Below are positions 16,921 through 24,060 of a stretch of DNA of 38,389 bases, one piece after another. Within the stretch, counting starts at the first letter, position 1. Each line of letters opens with the position of its first letter. The notes below the pieces were generated by a model. It saw nothing but the letters and a program-made list of their open reading frames with translations, searched no databases and was not told where the DNA came from. A program made the position numbers and the translations under genes. Origin of the DNA: a virus; the IMG/VR virus record IMGVR_UViG_3300032236_000421, positions 1 to 38,389 of that record. The stretch is one strand, 5' to 3'.

Positions 16921-17527
16921 ACAAGCCCTAATTGATTCGCAAACTTGCACGGCTGACATGGCCGAGAAGTGGTTTATTCCGTTAGAGTTTACTTGCGACA
17001 AGTTTGAGATCAACACGCCCGAGCGCTTGGCAGGGTTCTTGAGTCAAATTTCGCATGAGTCAGGCGGGTTTCGTTTTACCTCTGAGAACCTAAACTACCG
17101 CGCTGAAGCCTTGACACGCAGTTGGCCCAGCCGCTTCCCACCAGGCATTGCCGAAAGCTACGCCATGCAACCTGAAAAGATCGCCAACCGCGCCTATTGC
17201 GACCGCATGGGAAACGGCGATGAAGCGTCGGGTGATGGATGGAAGTACCGTGGGCGAGGGCTTATTCAGTTGACAGGCAAAGACAATTACGCAGCGTTCT
17301 CGCTTGATGCGGATAACGAAGCGTTGGTCAACCCCGACTTGGTCGCCGAGCCCGAACTGGCGGCACTTTCTGCCGGTTGGTTTTGGAAGAAGAACGGCTT
17401 GAATGCGTTGGCTGATGCCAAAGATATTGTCGGCATGCGTAAACGAATTAACGGAGGGATTAACGGGCTTGACGACGTACAAATGAGGTATGCTAAATTG
17501 ATAGAATATTTTAAAGGCCATCAATGA
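16910..17527 (+). CDS. Endolysin, glycoside hydrolase family 19 (chitinase/lysozyme-like)
   Basis: 205 residues. The GH19 fold is clear from FLSQISHESGGFRFTSENLN (residues about 42-62, with the likely catalytic Glu in HESGGF), the block YRGRGLIQLTGKDNYAAFS (about 114-132), the PELAALSAGWFW motif and the closing KRINGGINGLDDVQMRYAKL. It hydrolyses peptidoglycan glycan strands. No signal peptide is evident, so it needs a holin. Its stop overlaps the next HNH gene start (ATGA). A second, diverged copy of its C-terminus lies after that gene at 18006-18074. Confidence 0.92.
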   Translation: MLSKQALIDSQTCTADMAEKWFIPLEFTCDKFEINTPERLAGFLSQISHESGGFRFTSENLNYRAEALTRSWPSRFPPGIAESYAMQPEKIANRAYCDRMGNGDEASGDGWKYRGRGLIQLTGKDNYAAFSLDADNEALVNPDLVAEPELAALSAGWFWKKNGLNALADAKDIVGMRKRINGGINGLDDVQMRYAKLIEYFKGHQ

Positions 17528-18006
17528 ACGCAACCCAGCTTAATGATTTGTTTATGTATGAAAACGGGAAATTATTGGTTAACAAACCAAATTTACGCAG
17601 CAAATTAAAACATGGGGATAGAGCGGGAAGTTTAAATAAACATGGTTATAGAACAATTAGAATACAAAACAAAGTTTATTTAGAGCATCGGTTAATTTAC
17701 ACAATGTTTCATAATGATTGCCCTAAATCACTAGATCATATTAACGGCAACAAGTTAGACAACCGTATTGAAAATTTACGCCCTTGTACAGCGACACAAA
17801 ACCAACAAAACAAAAAACTTAGCAAAGTTAATAAGTCAGGGTATAAAGGTGTCTGTTGGAGAAACGAAAAACAATCTTGGCGTGTAGCAATTCGTGCAAA
17901 CGGCAAAAGAATTGAACTTGGTTCGTTTCGTGATTTAGAACTGGCAGGTCTAGTTGCTGATATGGCTAGAGAAAAATACCACAAAAATTTTTGTAGACAT
18001 ATTTAA
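17524..18006 (+). CDS. HNH endonuclease with AP2-like DNA-binding domain (copy 1)
   Basis: 160 residues. The HNH core lies in the stretch with YLEHRLIYTMFHNDCPKS, then LDHINGNKLDNRIENLRP. The AP2-type domain follows (NKSGYKGVCWRNEKQSWRVA, then GKRIELGSFRDLELA). It is AT-rich compared with the endolysin beside it, which suggests recent entry. It sits between the intact endolysin and a repeat of the endolysin 3' end, the footprint of a homing-type insertion. Three related genes lie elsewhere in the genome. Confidence 0.9.
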   Translation: MNATQLNDLFMYENGKLLVNKPNLRSKLKHGDRAGSLNKHGYRTIRIQNKVYLEHRLIYTMFHNDCPKSLDHINGNKLDNRIENLRPCTATQNQQNKKLSKVNKSGYKGVCWRNEKQSWRVAIRANGKRIELGSFRDLELAGLVADMAREKYHKNFCRHI

Positions 18007-18074
18007 ATGGCGGCACCAATGGGCTTGATGACCGCCAAATGCGCTACTCACGCCTCATGTCAGTATTGTCATAA
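18006..18074 (+). pseudogene. Orphan duplicate of the endolysin C-terminus
   Basis: In the frame starting at 18006 the sequence reads NGGTNGLDDRQMRYSRLM and then SVLS and stop (TAA 18072-18074). It aligns without gaps to the endolysin end at 17450-17503 (NGGINGLDDVQMRYAKLI). It has no start codon of its own. Nucleotide identity is moderate, with several synonymous changes, so it is not a recent exact duplication. The best reading is that it is the original 3' end of the resident endolysin gene, displaced by insertion of the HNH gene plus a replacement 3' end. Confidence 0.85.
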
Positions 18075-18172
18075 GCACCCTACGCCATAGTGGGATGTAA
18101 GGACAGGAGTAGTAGCCACTAAAGAGCGTGCGGGCGGTACGCCCTGTCCAGTTCGAGCCACTACGGTCAACA
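18075..18172. other. Structured gap between convergent operons
   Basis: This 98-nt gap separates the late rightward and early leftward blocks. It contains GGACAGG (18101-18107) pairing with CCTGTCC (18143-18149), and inside this the hairpin GGGCG-GTA-CGCCC (18132-18144). GCCACTA occurs twice (about 18115-18121 and 18157-18163), and TAGTGG (18088-18093) could pair with either copy. No U tract is present. A processing or termination element, or a small structured RNA, is possible. Confidence 0.45.
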
Positions 18173-18367
18173 TTACTTGGCCAGTTTCTTGACGCAGTAT
18201 TCACAATACCCTCCTAAAAGATCACTACATACTTGACCGCACCCGTCGCAGATCAACTCGGGCGGGAATTGCGGGGGCTTTTCGCGTTTGTTGAATATCA
18301 ATATCAACGCGCCGATAAATAACCCCACCGAAACGTAGAACCACATAACGATCTCATACACTATCAT
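18173..18367 (-). CDS. Membrane protein with zinc-ribbon-like tail (64 aa)
   Basis: Last gene of the first leftward operon. It has one membrane segment at about residues 5-25 (EIVMWFYVSVGLFIGALILI), then a basic linker (NKREKPPQ) and a Cys-rich tail: CDGC, C six residues beyond its first Cys, and CEYC. The four-Cys spacing fits a small zinc ribbon facing the cytoplasm. Start overlaps the previous stop by one base (TAATG). Function is unknown. Confidence 0.68.
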   Translation of the reverse strand: MIVYEIVMWFYVSVGLFIGALILIFNKREKPPQFPPELICDGCGQVCSDLLGGYCEYCVKKLAK

Positions 18368-18627
18368 TAGCCACCTCCTATGGTGATGATTGTGGGTTGC
18401 TCTTTAGCAGCCCGTTTAGCGTTGATTTGAAGTGCCATAGGCATCTGATATGCGCCCTTGACTAGCCTAGGTGGTGCAGCCGCGATAAACGCCTCCAAGA
18501 GCCATCTAGGGTTCGTCGGCCCACCGCCTAACACGCGGGCGGCAGCCGCCAGTATCTCGCCTTCCGAATTGGTGCTATAGCCCATTGTTCTTAATTTGTG
18601 CGCCGCCACGGAGTACAGATTTTTCAT
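18367..18627 (-). CDS. Small early protein (86 aa), unknown function
   Basis: 86 residues, overlapping the end of the preceding 58-aa gene by 53 nt. The region GGGPTNPRWLLEAFIAAAPPR suggests a helix-turn-helix-sized helical bundle, and the C-terminus is basic, then Gly-rich (KRAAKEQPTIITIGGG). A later ATG at 18585 is a possible start that would remove most of the overlap. GGA lies upstream of 18627. No family is recognised. Confidence 0.6.
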   Translation of the reverse strand: MKNLYSVAAHKLRTMGYSTNSEGEILAAAARVLGGGPTNPRWLLEAFIAAAPPRLVKGAYQMPMALQINAKRAAKEQPTIITIGGG

Positions 18628-18751
18628 ATTTATCCATTAGTATTTGAATGTCTACCCGTAGCATAAGATGTTGTTGTCTAAGACGGGCAATGTCGTCGTC
18701 AATCTGCGCTAAGTTTTCAACGATTTGTTTGTATACCTGGCTCTCGGTCAT
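18575..18751 (-). CDS. Small coiled-coil early protein (58 aa)
   Basis: ATG at 18751 overlaps the stop of the 181-aa gene (ATGA), and TAG ends at 18575. The 58-residue product is strongly helical with heptad-like spacing (QIVENLAQIDDDIARLRQQH, then LMLRVDIQILMDKYEK). Translational coupling and gap-free placement between two genes support it as real. The function is unknown. Confidence 0.72.
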   Translation of the reverse strand: MTESQVYKQIVENLAQIDDDIARLRQQHLMLRVDIQILMDKYEKSVLRGGAQIKNNGL

Positions 18752-19293
18752 GTGTTTTTATCCTTAAGGATTTGCTCTGCTTTTTTAATGTCAACCATCC
18801 AGCCACGGTCACAATCAAGTAGACCCTTAATATCTTCGTCCGTCAGTCCGACCCATTCTTTGCGTGGCGGCGTAGTGTTTACAACACTTAACGCCCAATC
18901 AAGCCATTGTTTTGCTGTCATTTCGTAATAACCATTTGGCCCAACAGAATACAAATCTTCACCTAAACGAATGGCAGCATTTCGCCACGCAACAGGCTCT
19001 TGCTCAGGCTTGGCTAACGCATCGACAATACGCCTAGCAATAAAACCTTCCCAATGCTCACCCTTTGGCGGGGCTTCATCAGCGCACAGGATTTCGTAAA
19101 CAGTCTGAACTCGTGGATCATCAAATTGAGCAATAGGCTTTGGTTTGCCCTGCGAAAACAGTTTTAAAAGTTCTTGTGCGACAAAATATTCTTTAGTTAT
19201 TTCAATCGGCGGATTTTTTTGCGCTCGATTCCAGTTAAGCACAATCATGCAAAAATTTAATTCATTAATAATTTTGTTTTCTTCAGGTTTCAT
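18748..19293 (-). CDS. Conserved early phage protein (181 aa), unknown function
   Basis: 181 residues of mostly helical composition. Two short motifs are familiar from many accessory phage proteins of betaproteobacteria and enterobacteria: EQEPVAWRN near residue 95 and the C-terminal EWVGLTDEDIKGLL with a trailing helix (KKAEQILKDKN). These are usually linkers in mosaic proteins of unknown role. It overlaps the upstream gene by 11 nt and couples to the next by ATGA. Confidence 0.72.
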   Translation of the reverse strand: MKPEENKIINELNFCMIVLNWNRAQKNPPIEITKEYFVAQELLKLFSQGKPKPIAQFDDPRVQTVYEILCADEAPPKGEHWEGFIARRIVDALAKPEQEPVAWRNAAIRLGEDLYSVGPNGYYEMTAKQWLDWALSVVNTTPPRKEWVGLTDEDIKGLLDCDRGWMVDIKKAEQILKDKNT

Positions 19294-19501
19294 TTTTATC
19301 CTTCAGTTTTTGTTCAACATAATTCACCAGCGAAGCGTATTTATCCCACAAATCATTAAATCTTTTTTCTTCGCATTTAATTTCTTCGTGTTGTTGTCGC
19401 AGTTTTTTAGCTACATCAGCAAATGTTGTTTTGTCATTCGGCGGTATTTTGGTTTCAAGCCACTCAGCAAAATACAACGCTTCGGGTTGTTTGTTTGTCA
19501 T
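19283..19501 (-). CDS. Small early protein (72 aa), PEAL motif
   Basis: 72 residues. The start MTNKQPEALYFAEWLE belongs to a common group of short phage proteins with a PEAL-x-x-A-x-x-L signature followed by a coiled coil (AKKLRQQHEEIKCEEKRFND). The C-terminus (VEQKLKDKNE) resembles the end of the next gene's product, hinting at shared segment exchange. ATGA coupling joins it to the 63-aa gene upstream. Function is unknown. Confidence 0.7.
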   Translation of the reverse strand: MTNKQPEALYFAEWLETKIPPNDKTTFADVAKKLRQQHEEIKCEEKRFNDLWDKYASLVNYVEQKLKDKNET

Positions 19502-19689
19502 GGCCGCACCGCCTCTTTCAATAGTTCAATACGCTCGCGCGAAACGCGCAAGCTGTTCGCCCGCTGGTGCAAGCGCAACAGCATTTTGACGCGCCGTTGG
19601 TGGGTGCGTTCGTACTCAAGCATGGCCATCACTTCGTCTTCCGTCAGCGTGGCCATGCGCTCATTTAGTTTTCGCCATGTGATTTGCAT
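19498..19689 (-). CDS. Small early protein (63 aa), basic helical
   Basis: 63 residues, Arg-rich and helical (RTHQRRVKMLLRLHQRANSL, RVSRERIELLKEAV). The high positive charge suggests nucleic-acid or acidic-protein binding, but no known fold is identified. GGAGG about 8 nt before the ATG, inside the previous gene, is a strong ribosome-binding site. It overlaps the 53-aa gene by 29 nt. Confidence 0.7.
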   Translation of the reverse strand: MQITWRKLNERMATLTEDEVMAMLEYERTHQRRVKMLLRLHQRANSLRVSRERIELLKEAVRP

Positions 19690-19822
19690 ATCGTTCCTCC
19701 AGTTTTTTAACAGTTACAAAAACACGGTTGTAAGCGCGTGTCGCTTCATTCATCAACTTCTGCCGGTGGCGCAGCGTATCCTTAGCCGTAGCCAATTGAG
19801 CGCGTAGTAGATCAAGTTTCAT
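19661..19822 (-). CDS. Small basic coiled-coil protein (53 aa)
   Basis: ATG at 19822, TGA at 19661-19663. The 53-residue product is helical and basic (LLRAQLATAKDTLRHRQKLM, then TRAYNRVFVTVKKLEERYA). The start lies 11 nt inside the upstream gene, and its end contains the GGAGG site of the next gene, so the three genes interlock. The function is unknown. Confidence 0.7.
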   Translation of the reverse strand: MKLDLLRAQLATAKDTLRHRQKLMNEATRAYNRVFVTVKKLEERYANHMAKTK

Positions 19823-20012
19823 CAAATTGTTTCCTTAGTTGAGTTAATTCACGGCGTACAGCAAACAATTCGTCGGCGTACCTAATCAGTTCTTCGCGCA
19901 TCGCTTTGTTAGACTGCTGCAAATCTCGAATGTATTTGGCTGTTTCGTCTTGCTCTTGATGGGTCATAAAGTACCCATGCTCAAGGTTGCGTAGTATTTT
20001 GTCGGGTGTCAT
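19812..20012 (-). CDS. Small helical early protein (66 aa)
   Basis: The start is taken as ATG 20012 (MTPDKILRNLEHG), because it overlaps the upstream stop as ATGA. The in-frame ATG at 20045 would add 11 residues inside that gene. The product is a long helix with heptad spacing (IRDLQQSNKAMREELIRYAD, ELFAVRRELTQLRKQFD). This coiled-coil form recurs among its neighbours. No known function. Confidence 0.7.
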   Translation of the reverse strand: MTPDKILRNLEHGYFMTHQEQDETAKYIRDLQQSNKAMREELIRYADELFAVRRELTQLRKQFDET

Positions 20013-20245
20013 TCGATGCCCCTTGCGCGGATTGCTTTGGCACAATCATAAGTTCCATCAGCCCAGTCCAAAATAACAAGTTTTGTTAGTTGCAAATCTT
20101 CACACAACTTCGCACAAGCCTCACGTTCATCAGCCCGCACAAGTTCAACAAAGCGTTCAAGGTCGTTCAGGTATTCTTGATTATTTTCTTCAGTATCTTG
20201 GTTAGTAATTAACCCTGCTTGTTTAGCTAATTCTCTATGTTTCAT
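20009..20245 (-). CDS. Conserved small early protein (78 aa)
   Basis: 78 residues. The core LERFVELVRADEREACAKLCE and ending AKAIRARG form a signature found in many short phage proteins of Gram-negative bacteria; the function is unknown. The stop and the next start share ATGA. It overlaps the end of the helicase gene by ATGA at 20242-20245, consistent with one polycistronic early mRNA. Confidence 0.75.
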   Translation of the reverse strand: MKHRELAKQAGLITNQDTEENNQEYLNDLERFVELVRADEREACAKLCEDLQLTKLVILDWADGTYDCAKAIRARGIE

Positions 20246-21558
20246 TTCAAAGCCTCCAAAGCAATATCAGACACAGCGCGTTTGTCATGCAACGCCGCCC
20301 AAATTTTTTCATCAACGGTATTGTTGGTAAGCAACACATACACCCACACGTCACGCTGCTGCCCCGAGCGATGGATACGCCCTACGGTTTGCTCATAGAG
20401 TTCAAGACTCCAAGGCAATGACAAAAAGACCATCCGGCAACCGCCGTGTTGCAAGTTAAGCCCGTGCCCTGCTGACTTGGGGTGGACAAGTAGCAACTCC
20501 ACTTCTCCCTTATTCCAGCGCTCAATAGCGTCCTTGTCGTCGAGAGTGACGGCGTGGGGGTATTGGCGCTTGAGTTCGGCGAGTTCTTCTTTGTAGGTGT
20601 AGGCGATGATGGTGTTGGCACGTTGGTTCTCCTCTAATAAATCATCTAACAAATCAAACTTGTGACGGCTTAACCAAATGGGCGTAGACGTGGTGATAAA
20701 ACTCTTCTCGCCCGCCCAAGTGTCGGTATGGTAAATAAAGCCTGAAGCCATCTGTTGCAATTTGCCCGTCACAACCCCTGCGTTAACGGCTGCAATCTGC
20801 GTGTCGCCAAAGCGCACCACAAATTCTTTTTTCATCACCTTGTACTCGGCCATGTCCATGTCGCAACGCATCTCGACTGTGTGACAGGGCGGCAGCTTAT
20901 CGGCGTACTCACCAGGCTCAAGCAAGTACGTTGCCGGTTTGATACGTTCCATGACCGACTGCAACGCCTTGGGGCGCGGCGCCCATTCGCCGTACTCTTT
21001 GTTCATCAGCACAAAATACGTCTGCATGAACGCACCTTTGCTGCGCCCAAGCAAGGATTGGTCAACGATCTTGCATTGCCCAAACACGTCTTCTAAGCCG
21101 TTACTTGTGAACGATCCGGTCAAGCCCCATCGCACGGTCATGGGTTCGATGACTTTAAGTAACGCTTTAAACCTTGCGCCCGAGGGGTTCTTTAGCCGTG
21201 TCAGTTCGTCAAACACAATGCCGTCAAAATCCAACTCTTGCTCGGCTAACCATTGCAAATTGTCGTAATTGGTCACAACGACGTTAGCGTTAGATTGAAG
21301 CGCAGCCAAACGCCGTGCGGGTGTGCCCCCTGCAAACGCCACGCTAAGTTTAAATTTCCACTTGACAGCCTCGGCGGGCCATACGCTCATGGCAACCCGC
21401 TTGGGGGCTAGGACAAGCCAACGCTTTACAGGTGAGGCTTGCATAGCGGTCAACGTAATAAGAGTCTTACCGGCGCCCACGGGGGCCAGCACCATAGCGC
21501 GGTCGTGTGTGCCGAGGAATGCTGCTGCCTCAGTCTGATAAGGTCGTAATGTAAACAT
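20242..21558 (-). CDS. SNF2/DEAD-type helicase-like ATPase
   Basis: 438 residues covering two RecA-like lobes. Motif I is APVGAGKT (residues about 25-32). Motif II is IVFDELTRLKN (about 115-125). Motif III-like WGLTGSFTSNG follows, and motif VI is LYEQTVGRIHRSGQQRDV (about 391-408) in the second lobe. The SNF2 character (GRIHRSGQ) is typical of phage helicases near replication genes, thought to act in origin opening or recombination. It overlaps the VRR-NUC gene upstream by 29 nt, and the helicase-nuclease pair is a frequent phage combination. Confidence 0.92.
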   Translation of the reverse strand: MFTLRPYQTEAAAFLGTHDRAMVLAPVGAGKTLITLTAMQASPVKRWLVLAPKRVAMSVWPAEAVKWKFKLSVAFAGGTPARRLAALQSNANVVVTNYDNLQWLAEQELDFDGIVFDELTRLKNPSGARFKALLKVIEPMTVRWGLTGSFTSNGLEDVFGQCKIVDQSLLGRSKGAFMQTYFVLMNKEYGEWAPRPKALQSVMERIKPATYLLEPGEYADKLPPCHTVEMRCDMDMAEYKVMKKEFVVRFGDTQIAAVNAGVVTGKLQQMASGFIYHTDTWAGEKSFITTSTPIWLSRHKFDLLDDLLEENQRANTIIAYTYKEELAELKRQYPHAVTLDDKDAIERWNKGEVELLLVHPKSAGHGLNLQHGGCRMVFLSLPWSLELYEQTVGRIHRSGQQRDVWVYVLLTNNTVDEKIWAALHDKRAVSDIALEALK

Positions 21559-21811
21559 CTACTTGTTCCTTAGTCCATAGTGTTGTGTAATTTTGGTTTA
21601 ATCTCGCCATGTCGGCGGCAAAAATTTTTTGTAATTCTGACAATCGACCTCCTTTGGTTTTAAGTTCTACAAACCATGTCGCCCCATTGGGAAAACACGC
21701 TATACGATCGGCAACGCCACGGTGACTAGGCGACGTGAACTTGTACGTCTTGCCCCCTGCGCGTTCAACCGCCCACTTAAAATAATTTTCGATTTCTGAT
21801 TCGCGGGTCAC
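21530..21811 (-). CDS. VRR-NUC domain nuclease (93 aa)
   Basis: 93 residues, the usual size of phage stand-alone VRR-NUC proteins. Motifs: E near residue 7 (ESEIENYFKWAVE), GVADRIACFPNGATWFVELK with the catalytic D (about residue 33) and E-x-K (about 48-50), then GGRLSELQKIFAADM. This is the PD-(D/E)XK fold shared with FAN1 and Holliday-junction-type nucleases. It sits between an HNH gene (ATGA overlap) and the SNF2 helicase and probably processes branched DNA during replication. Confidence 0.9.
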   Translation of the reverse strand: MTRESEIENYFKWAVERAGGKTYKFTSPSHRGVADRIACFPNGATWFVELKTKGGRLSELQKIFAADMARLNQNYTTLWTKEQVDVYITTLSD

Positions 21812-22296
21812 ATTGCGCCTGCGTGGGTAAACATTAAACTTTGAGCATTTAATCTAGCTTGCCGCGCGGCGTCTAAAGTGTCATGCACCCCAAGATAAAC
21901 GCGTTTTTTATCCATTGTTATGTACGCTTCATATTTACCGTACAAATGTAAATACACTCCTTTACACCCTGATGTGTTGTTTTTGTATCTATTAGTGTTT
22001 TGCGTGTTTTGTTGCGGCGACGCTAAACGTAAATTAGATATAGCGTTATGACTGCGGTTACGATCTTTGTGGTCTAAAAAACTTGACGGCCATTCACCGT
22101 TAACATAAAGCCACACCAAACGATGCGCTAAATATTGTTTTCGATTTATACAAATACCTATGTAACCGTCTTTTCTTACTGTGCCCGCAATTTTACCTGC
22201 GCGATCGTTTCTAGCAATGCCATGTCTAGCTTTCCAAATAAATTTACCTGTAGCAGAATTAAGTACCAACAATGATTTTAAAGTGGTTGCATTCAT
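21808..22296 (-). CDS. HNH endonuclease with AP2-like domain (copy 2)
   Basis: 162 residues. N-terminal domain with KARHGIARNDRAGKIAGTVR, HNH core with LAHRLVWLYVNGEWPSSFLD, then HKDRNRSHNAISNLR, and AP2-like NTSGCKGVYLHLYGKYEAYI with YLGVHDTLDAARQA. It is the first gene of the leftward operon, with AAAGGA before the ATG and the promoter 25-30 nt upstream. It is AT-rich and joined to VRR-NUC by ATGA. It is the only one of the four HNH-AP2 genes on the minus strand. Confidence 0.9.
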   Translation of the reverse strand: MNATTLKSLLVLNSATGKFIWKARHGIARNDRAGKIAGTVRKDGYIGICINRKQYLAHRLVWLYVNGEWPSSFLDHKDRNRSHNAISNLRLASPQQNTQNTNRYKNNTSGCKGVYLHLYGKYEAYITMDKKRVYLGVHDTLDAARQARLNAQSLMFTHAGAM

Positions 22297-22319
22297 TTAT
22301 TTTTCCTTTCATGTAAAAA

Positions 22320-22349
22320 AGTATAGCACAAGCAAAAAATCGTGTACAA
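22320..22349 (-). promoter_or_regulatory. Leftward early promoter
   Basis: On the minus strand TTGTAC (22349-22344) and TATACT (22325-22320) are separated by 18 bp, a good sigma70-type promoter. Transcription would start near 22313, just ahead of the HNH ribosome-binding site. Its -35 box overlaps the -10 of the opposing rightward promoter. Confidence 0.7.
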
Positions 22350-22350
22350 T
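22345..22350 (+). promoter_or_regulatory. Rightward early promoter -10 (divergent, overlapping)
   Basis: TACAAT at 22345-22350 lies within the string GTGTACAAT. The gene at 22384 starts 34 nt downstream. No good -35 is found at 16-18 bp upstream, so activation or an alternative sigma contact is possible. The same string forms the -10 of the second leftward operon at 31585-31593. Confidence 0.5.
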
Positions 22351-22383
22351 TAAATCTCTCTAAACTAAATTGGACTACACGAA

Positions 22384-22692
22384 ATGAAAGCTAAAACCAT
22401 TGCATGGCTAAGTAGCACTAGTAATATGTCGCCCGAACAAATCTTAAATGACTCGGGTGATGAACTTGCTTCACAAGTGATGTTGACTAAATTAGATATG
22501 GCTAAACATGGCTATACCCAAATTGGTACGGCTACGATTGAGTTTGATTTGATTAGCAATAAAGAAATGATTCAAAACAAAGTCGTGGCGTTGCAAGCTG
22601 AAATGCAGATTGTCAAAGCCGAGGCGCAAGTTAGAGTGCAAAAACTTGAAAACCAATTACAAAGCCTGTTGGCTATCGAGGTGTCAAAATGA
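22384..22692 (+). CDS. First gene of replication operon (102 aa), unknown function
   Basis: 102 residues. N-terminus MKAKTIAWLSSTSNMSPEQI, then a beta-rich stretch (YTQIGTATIEFDLI) and a C-terminal coiled coil of about 45 residues (KVVALQAEMQIVKAEAQVRV, QKLENQLQSLLAIE). The first position in the operon suggests an early regulatory or host-interaction role, but no family is recognised. ATGA overlap with the next gene. Confidence 0.72.
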   Translation: MKAKTIAWLSSTSNMSPEQILNDSGDELASQVMLTKLDMAKHGYTQIGTATIEFDLISNKEMIQNKVVALQAEMQIVKAEAQVRVQKLENQLQSLLAIEVSK

Positions 22693-22964
22693 AACACCAA
22701 CACGCAGACGTTATCCATGCTTGGGCAAACGGGGCGCAGATTCAATACTTTTATCACGGTGAATGGGTTGATTGGGAATCTGACACTTCGCCATCATGGG
22801 GTAAAACTATTAAATACCGCATCAAGCCTGAGCCAAAACCTGATTTATATATACAAGTTCATGTAACTAGACATGGTACAACTTCGTTGTATTCAGAACC
22901 AAACTTACGTCTGTCTTTTGACGACGAAACAGGCGAATTGAAATCAGCAGAGGTGTTGAAATGA
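22689..22964 (+). CDS. Conserved phage protein (91 aa)
   Basis: 91 residues. The N-terminal half, HADVIHAWANGAQIQYFYHG, EWVDWESDTSPSWG, then YRIKPEPKPD, is a widespread small phage domain often found alone or fused to other pieces; its biochemical role is unknown. The second half has beta strands (LYIQVHVTRHGTTSLYSEPN). ATGA overlaps on both sides place it tightly in the replication operon ahead of the DUF2800 nuclease. Confidence 0.75.
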   Translation: MKHQHADVIHAWANGAQIQYFYHGEWVDWESDTSPSWGKTIKYRIKPEPKPDLYIQVHVTRHGTTSLYSEPNLRLSFDDETGELKSAEVLK

Positions 22965-24049
22965 ATCACTCAACTATCGTCGGCGGCTCGACCGCCAAGC
23001 GCGTTATCGCTTGCCCAGCCTCAATCGAATTGGTCGCTAAGATGCCACCAAAGCCGTCTAGCAAGTACGCTGACGAAGGCACGTTGTTGCACGACGCCAT
23101 CAGCCAAATCCTTGACTGCAAGGCTACGCCCGAGTCGGTCATTGGTATGGTTTACGAAGGCATCACTCTGACTCAGGAGTTGTACGATGACAAGATTGCT
23201 GTGGCGCTTGCAGCGCTTGATGAAATCGACCCCGACAAGCAAATGGAATTTGCTGTGGAAAGTAGCGTCAACTTTGGTGATTTGTTGCCTGGCGTGTTCG
23301 GTTCTGCTGACCTACTTGGCCGGATCGGTAAGAAGGCGATTGTGCTTGACTGGAAGTTTGGCAATGGCGTGGCTGTTGAAGCAACTGAGAATTACCAAGG
23401 AATGTTCTACGCTGCCGCTGCAATGCGTACGCCGGAAACTGCGTGGGTGTTTGAGGACGCTGAAGAAATTGAGATTATCATTGTTCAACCGCCAATGGTA
23501 AAGCGTTGGGTGACAACGCCCGAGCGCATCAAAGCGTTTGAATTGGAATTGATCTCGGCCGTCAAAGGCCCACGCACTAAGCTAGAGAGCGGTGAGCATT
23601 GCCGTTGGTGCGCGGCCAAGCCAACGTGCCCCAAGGTGACCGGTGCTGTTGATCGGGCGCTAAAGACCGCGCTTGTGCGTGTCGATGCTGAGAAGATAAG
23701 CGAGTACCTTGCACAAGCCGATCAACTTGAGTCATGGATTGATAGCGTGCGTGTATTGGCATACGATATGCTTGAGAACAACGTCAAAGTGCCAGGCTAC
23801 AAACTGGTCGCCAAGCGCGGCACACGTCAATGGGTGAACGACGAAGCACCCGTAAAATTATTAGGTGACAAGGCTTACGAAAGTAAGCTAATCTCTGTCG
23901 CTCAAGCCGAAAAAATTATCGGCAAAAAGAACTTTCCGGCTGACGTAGCGGTAAGCGTTAGTTCGGGCAGTACGTTGGCTGCGGAATCTGATCCGCGCCC
24001 AGCGGTTATTAACCTAGGCGCGCAACTTGCAAACCTAAAACTAATCTAA
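22961..24049 (+). CDS. DUF2800 Cas4/RecB-like PD-(D/E)XK nuclease
   Basis: 362 residues. Recognised as DUF2800 from the start (STAKRVIACPASIELVAKMP, SSKYADEGTLLHDAISQIL), the nuclease core FGSADLLGRIGKKAIVLDWK (residues about 106-125, with D and D-x-K), NYQGMFYAAAAM, and the Cys cluster CRWCAAKPTCPKV (about 213-225). With an upstream Cys this cluster could hold an iron-sulphur centre as in Cas4/AddB. It is a common partner of phage family A polymerases and probably acts in recombination or end processing. Confidence 0.88.
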   Translation: MNHSTIVGGSTAKRVIACPASIELVAKMPPKPSSKYADEGTLLHDAISQILDCKATPESVIGMVYEGITLTQELYDDKIAVALAALDEIDPDKQMEFAVESSVNFGDLLPGVFGSADLLGRIGKKAIVLDWKFGNGVAVEATENYQGMFYAAAAMRTPETAWVFEDAEEIEIIIVQPPMVKRWVTTPERIKAFELELISAVKGPRTKLESGEHCRWCAAKPTCPKVTGAVDRALKTALVRVDAEKISEYLAQADQLESWIDSVRVLAYDMLENNVKVPGYKLVAKRGTRQWVNDEAPVKLLGDKAYESKLISVAQAEKIIGKKNFPADVAVSVSSGSTLAAESDPRPAVINLGAQLANLKLI

Positions 24050-24060
24050 AGGACAGTAAA

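Noticed and set aside
18075-18172. tRNA-like gene (CCAGTTCGAGCC resembles a T-arm)
   Set aside because: The flanking bases do not form a T stem, the possible acceptor pair encloses only about 56 nt, and no D or anticodon arm fits.
19145-19807. 220-aa plus-strand frame across the small early genes
   Set aside because: Phe/Ser-rich antisense of several interlocked minus-strand genes with good ribosome-binding sites and ATGA couplings.
22961-24049. Cas4 of a CRISPR adaptation module
   Set aside because: The fold is Cas4/RecB-like but the N-terminus and context are those of phage DUF2800 replication-associated nucleases.
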